In this document: positions 22,813-30,051 of the stretch, one piece after another | Layout of the letters: each line of letters opens with the position of its first letter | Position numbering within the stretch: position 1 is the first letter of the stretch | Assembly: GCA_003153435.1 (NCBI GenBank) | Contig: PLYR01000076.1 | Coordinates: 1-33,906 of the forward strand | Direction of reading: 5' to 3' | DNA from: Bacteroidota bacterium | Lineage (GTDB): Bacteria; Bacteroidota; Bacteroidia; Palsa-965 | Length of the DNA stretch: 33,906 bases | The notes under the pieces: model-generated | Databases searched by the model: none | The model's input: only the letters and a program-made list of their open reading frames with translations | Told to the model about the DNA's origin: nothing | Position numbers and translations under genes: made by a program

Positions 22813-23781
22813 ATGAATAAAACACTCCTCTCTACATCAGCCTTGTTAAGCCTTCTGCTCCTAACCAGCAGATTGTTTGCACAAGACCCACAGTTCACAC
22901 AGTTTTATGCAAACCCTTTATACCTCAATCCTGCTCTGGCAGGAAGTAAACTTTGCCCCAGGGTTTGTCTGAACTACCGAAATGAGTGGCCAAATATTTC
23001 AGGCACCTATGTAACCACGAGTGCATCTTTTGATAAAATGGTCGATGCAATTCATGGAGGAATTGGTGTAATTGCAACCAACGATGAAGCAGGGCAGAGC
23101 ACCATACGCACTACCACAGTGAGCGGCATTTATTCTTATCATCAGCCCATCAGCAGGAAGCTCTCCGTTAATGCTGCTATGGAGGCTACATATTCAAATA
23201 AAGCCGTAGACTGGAGCAAACTGAATTTCGGAGATCAGATCAATCCATCACGTGGTTTTGTAAATCCAACGGCCGAAACTCCTGGCCTGAATTCAAAATC
23301 CAATCTTGATTTATCGGCAGGTGTGGTGGGATATGGAGAACATTTTTTTATAGGTTTCGCAGCCCATCACTTAACCCAACCTAATGAGTCGATGTACGAA
23401 GGTGAAACCAGTATTCTTCCAATTAAATACACTTTTCATGCAGGAGGAAATATCATCCTTGGCCCCGATAAGCATGATCCTGATCTGGTCGTTTCCCCTA
23501 ACATCATTTGGCAGAAGCAGCAGGATTTTGAAGAACTGAACATTGGCCTCTACCTCAAAAAAAATGCTATTGTTGGAGGACTCTGGTACCGAAACAGGGA
23601 TGCGATGATTATGCTCATTGGGATTGAAAAAGGCCCATTTAAGATTGGGTATAGTTATGATGTCACTTTGTCGAGGCTCACAAATGCAACGGCCGGCTCT
23701 CATGAATTATCTTTTTCCATGGGATTTGCTTGTAAAAAACGTAAACCACATTACCGCACTGTGATATGTCCCAGTTTCTGA
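22813..23781 (+). CDS. PorP/SprF-family type IX secretion membrane protein
   Basis: This is a 322-residue outer-membrane beta-barrel protein of the PorP/SprF family. Members work with the type IX secretion system in secretion or in surface attachment of adhesins. The signal peptide (TLLSTSALLSLLLLTSRLFA) is followed by the hallmark QDPQFTQFYANPLYLNPALA, then NYRNEWPNISGTYVTTSASF and IHGGIGVIATNDEAGQS. An open frame extends upstream to 22780, but the ATG at 22813 sits right at the signal peptide and is preferred. It follows the sigma-factor operon after a terminator. This could mean related function, but it argues against one shared transcript. Confidence 0.93.
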   Translation: MNKTLLSTSALLSLLLLTSRLFAQDPQFTQFYANPLYLNPALAGSKLCPRVCLNYRNEWPNISGTYVTTSASFDKMVDAIHGGIGVIATNDEAGQSTIRTTTVSGIYSYHQPISRKLSVNAAMEATYSNKAVDWSKLNFGDQINPSRGFVNPTAETPGLNSKSNLDLSAGVVGYGEHFFIGFAAHHLTQPNESMYEGETSILPIKYTFHAGGNIILGPDKHDPDLVVSPNIIWQKQQDFEELNIGLYLKKNAIVGGLWYRNRDAMIMLIGIEKGPFKIGYSYDVTLSRLTNATAGSHELSFSMGFACKKRKPHYRTVICPSF

Positions 23782-23792
23782 AGAAATAGGAT

Positions 23793-23800
23793 TAATTTTG
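23793..23800 (+). promoter_or_regulatory. -7 box of uvrC, very close to the start codon
   Basis: TAATTTTG exactly matches the Bacteroidota -7 element and ends 7 nt before the uvrC ATG at 23808. Transcription from it would give a leader of only a few nucleotides at most. Confidence 0.5.
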
Positions 23801-23807
23801 TGGCGCC

Positions 23808-25637
23808 ATGCCACAGAGCCCCTCTCCTCAGGAAAAGATTCAGAACCTACTAAAGACTATCCCAGAAGATCCTGGTGTATATCAGTATTTTGATGCTGAA
23901 GGAAAAATCCTCTATGTTGGAAAAGCGAAGAATCTACGTAAAAGGGTAATCTCCTATTTTGTCAAACACCACGACCGGGCAAAGACAGCCATGCTTGTCC
24001 GCCGGATAGCAGACATCAAATACATTATTGTAGATACGGAACTTGATGCGCTCCTTCTTGAGAATAATCTCATCAAGAAGTACCAGCCCCGTTATAATAT
24101 TGCACTGAAGGATGATAAAACCTTCCCGTTTATTTGCATTAAGAATGAGCATTTCCCGCGCGTGTTTCATACCCGGAAGGTGGTAAAAGATGGATCCCAT
24201 TACTTTGGTCCATATGCCAATGTTAAAATGATGTACTCCTTGCTCGAGCTCATCCATAAACTCTTCCCTACCAGAAACTGCAACCTCAACCTAAATCAGG
24301 AAAGCATCCTGAAAAGGAAATACAAAGTCTGCCTGGAGTATCATATTGGAAATTGCCGTGGCCCTTGTGAAGGCCTCCAGACAGAATCAGAATACGACAA
24401 ATCGATTACCCAGATTGAGGAAATAATCAAAGGAAATTTCGGTACGGTTCTTAAGTTCCTCAAGCAGCTTATGCAAGAGTATTCAGGTAAGATGGAGTAT
24501 GAAAAAGCAGAACTGATCCGACAGCGGGTGGAATCCCTTGAGAATTATCAAAGCAAATCAACGGTTGTAAGTCCGGTAATCTCGAATGTGGATGTGTATA
24601 CAATTGCTGCTGATGAAGAATCTGCATTCGTAAATTTTTTCAAAGTCATGAATGGGGCCATTGTACAAGGGCATACGATTGAGATAAAGAAACGGCTTGA
24701 AGAAAGTAAAGAAGAGTTGCTTCAAATGGCTATTGCAGAATTCAGACAAAGATTTCACAGTGATTCCCGGGAAATTATCGTCCAGTTTATGCCTGAAATT
24801 GACATGCCAGGAATTGAGTTTACTGTGCCTCAGAGGGGAGATAAAAAAAAACTACTCGAGCTTAGCGAACGCAATGTTGAATATTATAGAAAGGAAAAGG
24901 AAAGGCAACAAAGCCTCATCGATCCGGAGAGACATACGAAAAGGGTACTGGCAACAATGATGAAAGACCTGAGACTGAGTGAAGAGCCCCGTCACATCGA
25001 ATGCTTTGACAACTCCAATATCCAAGGGGCTTACCCGGTAGCTGCAATGACTGTTTTTAAGAACACACGACCAAGCAAGAAAGATTACCGCCATTTCAAC
25101 ATCAAAACAGTAGAAGGACCGGATGATTTTGCTTCGATGGAAGAAGTCATCTATCGCCGTTACAAAAGGATGCTGGATGAAAAGCAAGAACTTCCTCAGC
25201 TCATTGTCATAGATGGGGGCAAGGGGCAGCTCAGTGCAGCCCTCTCCAGCCTTGAAAAACTTGGGCTGAGGGGAAAAATAGGAATCATCGGGATAGCCAA
25301 AAGACTGGAAGAGATCTATTACCCGGGCGATTCTATGCCTATGTATCTGGATAAGAAATCCGAAACATTGCGTATTATCCAGCAGATCAGGGATGAAGCC
25401 CACAGATTCGGAATAACTCACCATAGGAAAAGAAGAGAAAAGGGCACCATTAAAACCGAACTTACGGAGATTCAGGGCATCAGTGAGGTTTCCGCTCAAA
25501 CTCTGTTGAGGAAATTCAAATCGGTTAAGAAAATAAGGGAAAGTACAGAAGAAGAGCTGGCTGAAAGCATAGGGAAAGCGAAAGCTAAGCTGGTTTTTGC
25601 TCATTTTCATCCCCCTCAGACAGAAAAGAAAACCTGA
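23808..25637 (+). CDS. uvrC: UvrABC system protein C (excinuclease subunit)
   Basis: This subunit makes both incisions in nucleotide excision repair after UvrA and UvrB have found the lesion. The 609-residue length is normal. The N-terminal GIY-YIG nuclease domain is marked by PGVYQYFDAEGKILYVGKAK at about residues 22-41. A cysteine-containing region (NCNLNLNQES, CLEYHIGNCRGPC) is next. The UVR domain lies at about 205-235 (YEKAELIRQRVESL). The C-terminal RNase H-like endonuclease domain contains ECFDNSNIQGAYPVA and LIVIDGGKGQLSAAL. The protein ends in a helix-hairpin-helix region (IQGISEVSAQTLLRKFKSVK). It is probably transcribed on its own from the box at 23793. Confidence 0.97.
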   Translation: MPQSPSPQEKIQNLLKTIPEDPGVYQYFDAEGKILYVGKAKNLRKRVISYFVKHHDRAKTAMLVRRIADIKYIIVDTELDALLLENNLIKKYQPRYNIALKDDKTFPFICIKNEHFPRVFHTRKVVKDGSHYFGPYANVKMMYSLLELIHKLFPTRNCNLNLNQESILKRKYKVCLEYHIGNCRGPCEGLQTESEYDKSITQIEEIIKGNFGTVLKFLKQLMQEYSGKMEYEKAELIRQRVESLENYQSKSTVVSPVISNVDVYTIAADEESAFVNFFKVMNGAIVQGHTIEIKKRLEESKEELLQMAIAEFRQRFHSDSREIIVQFMPEIDMPGIEFTVPQRGDKKKLLELSERNVEYYRKEKERQQSLIDPERHTKRVLATMMKDLRLSEEPRHIECFDNSNIQGAYPVAAMTVFKNTRPSKKDYRHFNIKTVEGPDDFASMEEVIYRRYKRMLDEKQELPQLIVIDGGKGQLSAALSSLEKLGLRGKIGIIGIAKRLEEIYYPGDSMPMYLDKKSETLRIIQQIRDEAHRFGITHHRKRREKGTIKTELTEIQGISEVSAQTLLRKFKSVKKIRESTEEELAESIGKAKAKLVFAHFHPPQTEKKT

Positions 25638-25650
25638 ATTAATCCATTCC

Positions 25651-25658
25651 TATTTTTG
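25651..25658 (+). promoter_or_regulatory. -7 box before the sugar-phosphate isomerase gene
   Basis: TATTTTTG, followed by C, matches the Bacteroidota -7 element exactly and lies 57 nt before the ATG at 25716. Because transcription would start at about 25665, it also argues against the upstream TTG at 25656 as a start codon. Confidence 0.5.
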
Positions 25659-25715
25659 CTACCTTTACAGACTACTGAAACAAAAGCTTCAATAAAAGCT
25701 AAAAACAGGATAAGT

Positions 25716-26699
25716 ATGAAGAATCTCGTAGCTGGTTTTTCCAAGCAGTTGAAAGATGCCATTGAAATAGGAAAAAAAGCCAAACTCACCCATTCCCCTA
25801 AACCGATTCATCAGGTGCTCATATGCGGACTGGGAGGATCCGGAATCGGTGGAAATACAGTCAGTGAGCTGGTTGCCATGGAGGCCAATACCTCAATTAA
25901 TGTGAGCAAAGGATATTTCATTCCTGCTTATGTCAACGAAAATACGCTTGTTATTATCTCTTCATACAGCGGGAATACAGAAGAAACTCTGCAGTGTATG
26001 GAACAGGCCATAAAAAAGAAGGCAAAAATTGTTTGCATTACTTCCGGAGGGAAAGTTAAAGAAATAGCAACTGCTCAAAAATTTGATTTTATCATAGTCC
26101 CCGGAGGGATGCCCCCTCGTTCCTGCATGGGATATTCAATGACTCAGCTCCTGTTCGTACTTCAGTTCAATGGTATCATAGGAAATACTACTATTCTTCA
26201 GCTGGTGGCTGCTATAAAACTCATCGATACGGAGGAAGAAAATATTCGGAAAGAAGCTACGGAAGTAGGGGCTAAGCTTTTTGGAAAAATGCCTGTGATT
26301 TATGCCACTACCTACTTTGAAGGCGTCGCCATTCGCTTTCGTCAACAATTGAATGAAAATTCGAAAGTGCTGTGTTGGCATCAGATCATTCCGGAGATGA
26401 ACCACAATGAACTTGTTGGATGGAGAGAGAAAAATGAAAACCTGTCTGTCATTTTTTTTCGGGATAAGCAAGAATATGATCGAAACAATACACGGATCGA
26501 AATTAATAAAGGAGTGATCAGCAAGTATACATCACAGATTACTGAAATCTGGTCAAAAGGGAATAGCATGATTGAAAAAGCTATTTATTTAATTCATTTG
26601 GGAGATTGGATCTCCATCGACTTAGCTGAACGCAGGGGAGTGGATGCAAGTGAAATTAATGTAATCAACGAACTTAAATCAGAGCTTTCCAAACTCTGA
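25716..26699 (+). CDS. bifunctional phosphoglucose/phosphomannose isomerase (SIS domain)
   Basis: This is a 327-residue sugar-phosphate isomerase of the PGI/PMI family, interconverting fructose 6-phosphate with glucose 6-phosphate and/or mannose 6-phosphate. Two SIS subdomains are seen. GLGGSGIGGNTVSEL and ISSYSGNTEETLQCMEQA form the phosphate-binding sites of the first, and MPPRSCMGYSMTQLLFVLQ follows. The catalytic region IPEMNHNELVGW matches the PGI/PMI signature. The frame is open from 25656, but that codon is TTG inside the promoter, so the ATG at 25716 is chosen. The final RRGVDASEINVINELKSEL is also family-typical. The balance between the two activities cannot be told from the sequence. 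Confidence 0.92.
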   Translation: MKNLVAGFSKQLKDAIEIGKKAKLTHSPKPIHQVLICGLGGSGIGGNTVSELVAMEANTSINVSKGYFIPAYVNENTLVIISSYSGNTEETLQCMEQAIKKKAKIVCITSGGKVKEIATAQKFDFIIVPGGMPPRSCMGYSMTQLLFVLQFNGIIGNTTILQLVAAIKLIDTEEENIRKEATEVGAKLFGKMPVIYATTYFEGVAIRFRQQLNENSKVLCWHQIIPEMNHNELVGWREKNENLSVIFFRDKQEYDRNNTRIEINKGVISKYTSQITEIWSKGNSMIEKAIYLIHLGDWISIDLAERRGVDASEINVINELKSELSKL

Positions 26700-26735
26700 A
26701 TTTTTCCGAACCACCCTCATGCCCGATTCTCTGTA

Positions 26736-27449
26736 ATGAACAAAGTTATCTTTCAGGATCTGGGACTCACCGACTATAAAGAAGCCTGGGATCAGCAGGA
26801 AAAAATATTTTCCGAAATCGTTGCGGTGAAAGTTGCCAACCGCAGCCTTGATTCCCATTTGCAGACACCAACTCCTAACTATCTTTTCTTTTGTGAACAT
26901 CCCCATGTCTATACCCTGGGTAAGAGTGGAGAGGACAAAAATCTTCTGTTGAATGAAGCAGGACTGAAAGAAAAGTCAGCAACCTATTATAAGATCAATA
27001 GAGGAGGTGATATTACCTATCATGGACCTGGTCAGTTGGTTGGATATCCCATTCTTGATCTGGATAACTTCTTTACCGATATCCATAAATACCTTCGTTT
27101 TCTCGAAGAAATAGTGATCTTGACTATGGCTGATTATGGATTAAAAGGAGAACGCTACACTGGTTATACGGGTGTCTGGCTAGATCCGGAGAATCCGTTG
27201 CTGGCCAGGAAAATCTGCGCCATCGGAGTTAGAAGCAGCCGGTGGGTAACCATGCATGGTTTTGCGTTTAATGTATATCCGGATCTGACGTATTTCGGAA
27301 ATATTATCCCCTGCGGGATTGATGATAAAGCTGTAACTTCCATGGAGAAAGAATTGGGATTTAAGCCAGATATGGAGGATGTGAAGAGAAAATTAAAAAA
27401 GCATTTTGAGGCCCTATTTTCGTGTGAGTTAATTCAGAGCAAGGCTTGA
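26736..27449 (+). CDS. lipB: octanoyl-[acyl-carrier-protein]:protein N-octanoyltransferase
   Basis: This enzyme transfers octanoate from acyl carrier protein to lipoyl domains, the first step of endogenous lipoate synthesis in the cytoplasm. The 237-residue protein has the family motif RGGDITYHGPGQLVGYPILD. It also has KICAIGVRSSRWVTMHGFA (catalytic lysine and substrate pocket) and FGNIIPCGI with the active-site cysteine. The spacing and length are normal. It follows the isomerase gene by 36 bp and could be co-transcribed with it. No lipA is in the window. Confidence 0.96.
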   Translation: MNKVIFQDLGLTDYKEAWDQQEKIFSEIVAVKVANRSLDSHLQTPTPNYLFFCEHPHVYTLGKSGEDKNLLLNEAGLKEKSATYYKINRGGDITYHGPGQLVGYPILDLDNFFTDIHKYLRFLEEIVILTMADYGLKGERYTGYTGVWLDPENPLLARKICAIGVRSSRWVTMHGFAFNVYPDLTYFGNIIPCGIDDKAVTSMEKELGFKPDMEDVKRKLKKHFEALFSCELIQSKA

Positions 27450-27527
27450 TGAGGTCGAAAACCCTGGACACCGATATTACTCCTTAGAGAATAAAAACTG
27501 TTATTATTAAAAAATCTCGTAAAAATA

Positions 27528-28694
27528 ATGAAGACAATATTTAAAGGAATCGGTATCATCTTACTAATTGTAATTATAGGATTTAATTTGTTTATTGTCT
27601 TCACAGGAAGATATTACCTGTATGCTGGAATCGCCGATACCTATTTGCGCGGACGTCTAACACCAGCAATTGATGAATATTATCATTTCGACAACCGAAT
27701 GATTCAATGCGGGCCTAAGCAGGAATGGCCCAACGGAAAAAATTACAATGTAAGACAACTGGATTCTAAATATGATGAGAAAAATAAAAGACTGGGTACA
27801 GTAGCTTACCTGGTCATCAAAAACGACAGCGTGCGGTTTGAAAAATACTATGACCGTTTTGGCGATACATCCAGGGTTAACTCGTTTTCTATGGCTAAGA
27901 CCTTCGTGAGCATCATGATTGGTATTGCGATTAACGAAGGAAAAATTAAAAGTGTGGATCAGCCGGTCGGCGATTTCATTCCTGAATTCAAAACAGGTGA
28001 CAATGCCAAGCTTACGATCAGGCATCTTCTTACGATGAGCTCAAACATTAATTTTGATGAGGATTATAGCAACCCTCTTGCATTTCCTGCTCAGGCTTAC
28101 TATGGAACGGACCTGCTAAAACTCATTCTGAAATACAAGGTTGTTGGTGAACCGGGAAAGGTCTTCAAATATCTGAGTGGTAATACACAAATCCTCGGTA
28201 TCGTTTTGGAGAGAGCCACAGGAAAACATATCAGCGATTATACATCTGAGAAATTATGGAAACCAATGGGTGCGAAGATGCCAGCCTTCTGGAGCCTGGA
28301 TCAAAAAGATGGAGTAGAAAAAGCTTATTGCTGTTTCAACTCCAACGCAAGAGATTTTGCCAGATTTGGACAACTCTACCTGGATAGTGGACGCTGGAAA
28401 GGGCAGCAGCTGGTACCCGAAGCATATGTGAAGCAATCGGTGACTCTTGCAGGTTTAGTGGATGATGACGGAAGCAAGAACATGCGCTATGGCTATAGCT
28501 GGTGGATTATTCCCGAATATAAAGGGCATTCCATCTTCTATGCCCGAGGAATTAAAGGACAATACATCATCATTATACCCGACCAGAAAATGGTAATTGT
28601 CCGCCTTGGTCAGATGAGGGAAAAGGAAAAGAAAAACGACCATCCCGTTGATGTTTTTGATTACATAGATGCAGGGCTTGAGTTAGCTCAATAG
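27528..28694 (+). CDS. membrane-anchored serine hydrolase of the class C beta-lactamase family
   Basis: This is a 388-residue penicillin-binding-protein-like serine hydrolase. The N-terminus is a hydrophobic anchor or uncleaved signal (about 7-28, GIGIILLIVIIGFNLFIVFT). The SxxK motif is SMAK with Ser121 and Lys124. The YxN-type position is in KYLSGNTQ with Tyr215. RQLDSKYDEKNKR and RHLLTMSSNINFDEDY resemble the 6-aminohexanoate-dimer hydrolase and esterase EstB branch. Proteins of this family act as esterases, amidases or peptidases more often than as true beta-lactamases, and the substrate here is unknown. It faces the periplasm and is not obviously part of an operon. Confidence 0.88.
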   Translation: MKTIFKGIGIILLIVIIGFNLFIVFTGRYYLYAGIADTYLRGRLTPAIDEYYHFDNRMIQCGPKQEWPNGKNYNVRQLDSKYDEKNKRLGTVAYLVIKNDSVRFEKYYDRFGDTSRVNSFSMAKTFVSIMIGIAINEGKIKSVDQPVGDFIPEFKTGDNAKLTIRHLLTMSSNINFDEDYSNPLAFPAQAYYGTDLLKLILKYKVVGEPGKVFKYLSGNTQILGIVLERATGKHISDYTSEKLWKPMGAKMPAFWSLDQKDGVEKAYCCFNSNARDFARFGQLYLDSGRWKGQQLVPEAYVKQSVTLAGLVDDDGSKNMRYGYSWWIIPEYKGHSIFYARGIKGQYIIIIPDQKMVIVRLGQMREKEKKNDHPVDVFDYIDAGLELAQ

Positions 28695-28706
28695 AAAATG
28701 AAATTG

Positions 28707-28714
28707 TAATTTTG
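28707..28714 (+). promoter_or_regulatory. -7 box of the unknown protein/exonuclease pair, very close to the start
   Basis: TAATTTTG exactly matches the Bacteroidota -7 element and ends 7 nt before the ATG at 28722. The sequence and spacing are the same as at uvrC. A nearly leaderless transcript is predicted. Confidence 0.5.
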
Positions 28715-28721
28715 TTGCAGT

Positions 28722-29126
28722 ATGAGGAAAGATATTATTCCACCTGTAGTGGAAGAAGTAGGAGTAGCCATTGTAAAAGAAAAGAACAAAGAAGGGTTTG
28801 ATGAATGGAATGTATACCTACTAAACTTTAAGAAAGAACCTATAGAGGGAGTTCTCGTCACTTCCACAGGCTATGGGGAGTTGAATGGTGAGCGGAGAAA
28901 TACTTCTACCCTTCGTCACTTCCTGGATACCGTTGGCCCAGGGGAATATTCCAAAATTGAACCCATCCAGGAAGAGGTGTTCGGCTTGAGTAACGAATAT
29001 TGGGTCAGTTTTTTTCTGAACAAAACGATGTATGACAAACAGTACATCTTCCTGGCCGAAAGCATCTGTGATGCAAACCTCATTACCATTCCTCTCATGC
29101 AGAAGAAGGGTGTTCTGATAAAATAG
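28722..29126 (+). CDS. conserved-looking small protein of unknown function
   Basis: I do not recognise a characterised family. The 134-residue product has no signal peptide or membrane segment. It has a mixed alpha/beta composition with predicted strands (VGVAIVKEKN, WNVYLLNFKK, GVLVTSTGYGEL) and ends in LMQKKGVLIK. It is probably a compact cytoplasmic domain. Two bases separate its stop from the start of the exonuclease gene, so the two are very likely co-transcribed and translationally coupled. A shared process in nucleic acid metabolism is possible. Confidence 0.8.
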   Translation: MRKDIIPPVVEEVGVAIVKEKNKEGFDEWNVYLLNFKKEPIEGVLVTSTGYGELNGERRNTSTLRHFLDTVGPGEYSKIEPIQEEVFGLSNEYWVSFFLNKTMYDKQYIFLAESICDANLITIPLMQKKGVLIK

Positions 29127-29128
29127 CC

Positions 29129-29839
29129 ATGTTAAAAGATATAAAAACCGAGAATATTCTCTTCCTAGATATCGAAACGGTTCCTGCTTATCCTGATTAC
29201 AAAAGCGTGCCCGAAACATTCCGAAAGCTATGGGACCACAAAGCCAAGTTTGTTCGCAAGGAGAAGGAAACGGATAAAGCTTCCGAAATATATAAGAGTG
29301 CAGGCATCTTTGCGGAATTTGGTAAGATCATCTGTATCTCTGTAGGTTACCTTCATGGTAGCGATTTCAGGATTAAATCGTTTGCGGGACATGATGAAAA
29401 GACCTTGCTCGGAGAATTTTCTAAACTCGTTGTTAAATATTTCAATAAAAAAGATAGTCAGCTCTGTGCTCATAATGGTAAAGAGTTTGATTTCCCGTTT
29501 ATAGGAAGAAGAATGCTTGTTCATGGATTATCCATCCCTGGTATCCTTGATCTTGCCGGAAAAAAACCATGGGAAGTAAAACTGCTCGATACTATGGAAT
29601 TATGGAAATTTGGTGATTTCAAAAGCTTTACCTCCCTCTCACTCCTTTCAGCCCTCTTTGGAATTGATACACCTAAGGATGATATTGATGGCAGTATGGT
29701 TTACGAGGTTTACTACAAGGAGAAAAACCTGGACCGGATTATAAACTATTGCCAGAAAGATGTCCTGACAGTGGCACAGATATTATTGAGAATGCAAGGC
29801 CTTCCCCTAATCACGAAAGAACAGGTGGTCATTACCTGA
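29129..29839 (+). CDS. predicted 3'-5' exonuclease of the PolB exonuclease type
   Basis: This is a 236-residue DEDD-type nuclease resembling the stand-alone exonuclease domain of family B DNA polymerases (the DNA_pol_B_exo2 type). Exo I is LFLDIETVPA with Asp14 and Glu16. Exo II is in CAHNGKEFDFPFI. Exo III is YCQKDVLTVAQ, with the YxxxD tyrosine and aspartate. All four metal-binding acidic residues appear present, so it should be active. No polymerase domain is attached. It lies 2 bp after an unknown 134-residue protein. A DNA repair or proofreading-like role is inferred. Confidence 0.88.
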   Translation: MLKDIKTENILFLDIETVPAYPDYKSVPETFRKLWDHKAKFVRKEKETDKASEIYKSAGIFAEFGKIICISVGYLHGSDFRIKSFAGHDEKTLLGEFSKLVVKYFNKKDSQLCAHNGKEFDFPFIGRRMLVHGLSIPGILDLAGKKPWEVKLLDTMELWKFGDFKSFTSLSLLSALFGIDTPKDDIDGSMVYEVYYKEKNLDRIINYCQKDVLTVAQILLRMQGLPLITKEQVVIT

Positions 29840-29850
29840 CGATCTGGCTC

Positions 29851-29896
29851 AAAAAGGTGCTAATCCTTAGGAAGTTATACCTTCTCACCACCTTTT
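29851..29896 (+). terminator. weak terminator-like hairpin after the exonuclease gene
   Basis: AAAAAGGTG (29851-29859) can pair imperfectly with CACCACCTTTT (29886-29896), with an inner GAAG/CTTC pairing. It lies just downstream of the exonuclease stop and ends in four T. The pairing is interrupted, so the call is tentative. Confidence 0.35.
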
Positions 29897-29996
29897 CAGG
29901 ACACAGATAGGCGGGTTAATCTCCCAATTAATGCCAATCGTCTAAATATTGCGGATATTGCGAACATCTAATATGGTATTTTCGTATAACTAGTCT

Positions 29997-30004
29997 TATT
30001 TTTG
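29997..30004 (+). promoter_or_regulatory. -7 box of the ABC ATPase gene
   Basis: TATTTTTG, followed by C, is an exact Bacteroidota -7 match and lies 47 nt before the GTG start. No good -33 box was found at 19 or so bp. Confidence 0.5.
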
Positions 30005-30051
30005 CGACCTGTTTCTGTATAGCGAAAACAGCTCAACTAACAACCCGGTTT

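Noticed and set aside
24852-25610. A 252-codon minus-strand ORF.
   Set aside because: It lies wholly antisense to uvrC, whose protein is clearly real along this stretch. The antisense product has no motif and irregular composition.
25656-25715. N-terminal extension of the sugar-phosphate isomerase.
   Set aside because: The upstream start would be a TTG inside the -7 promoter box. The ATG at 25716 gives the normal family N-terminus.
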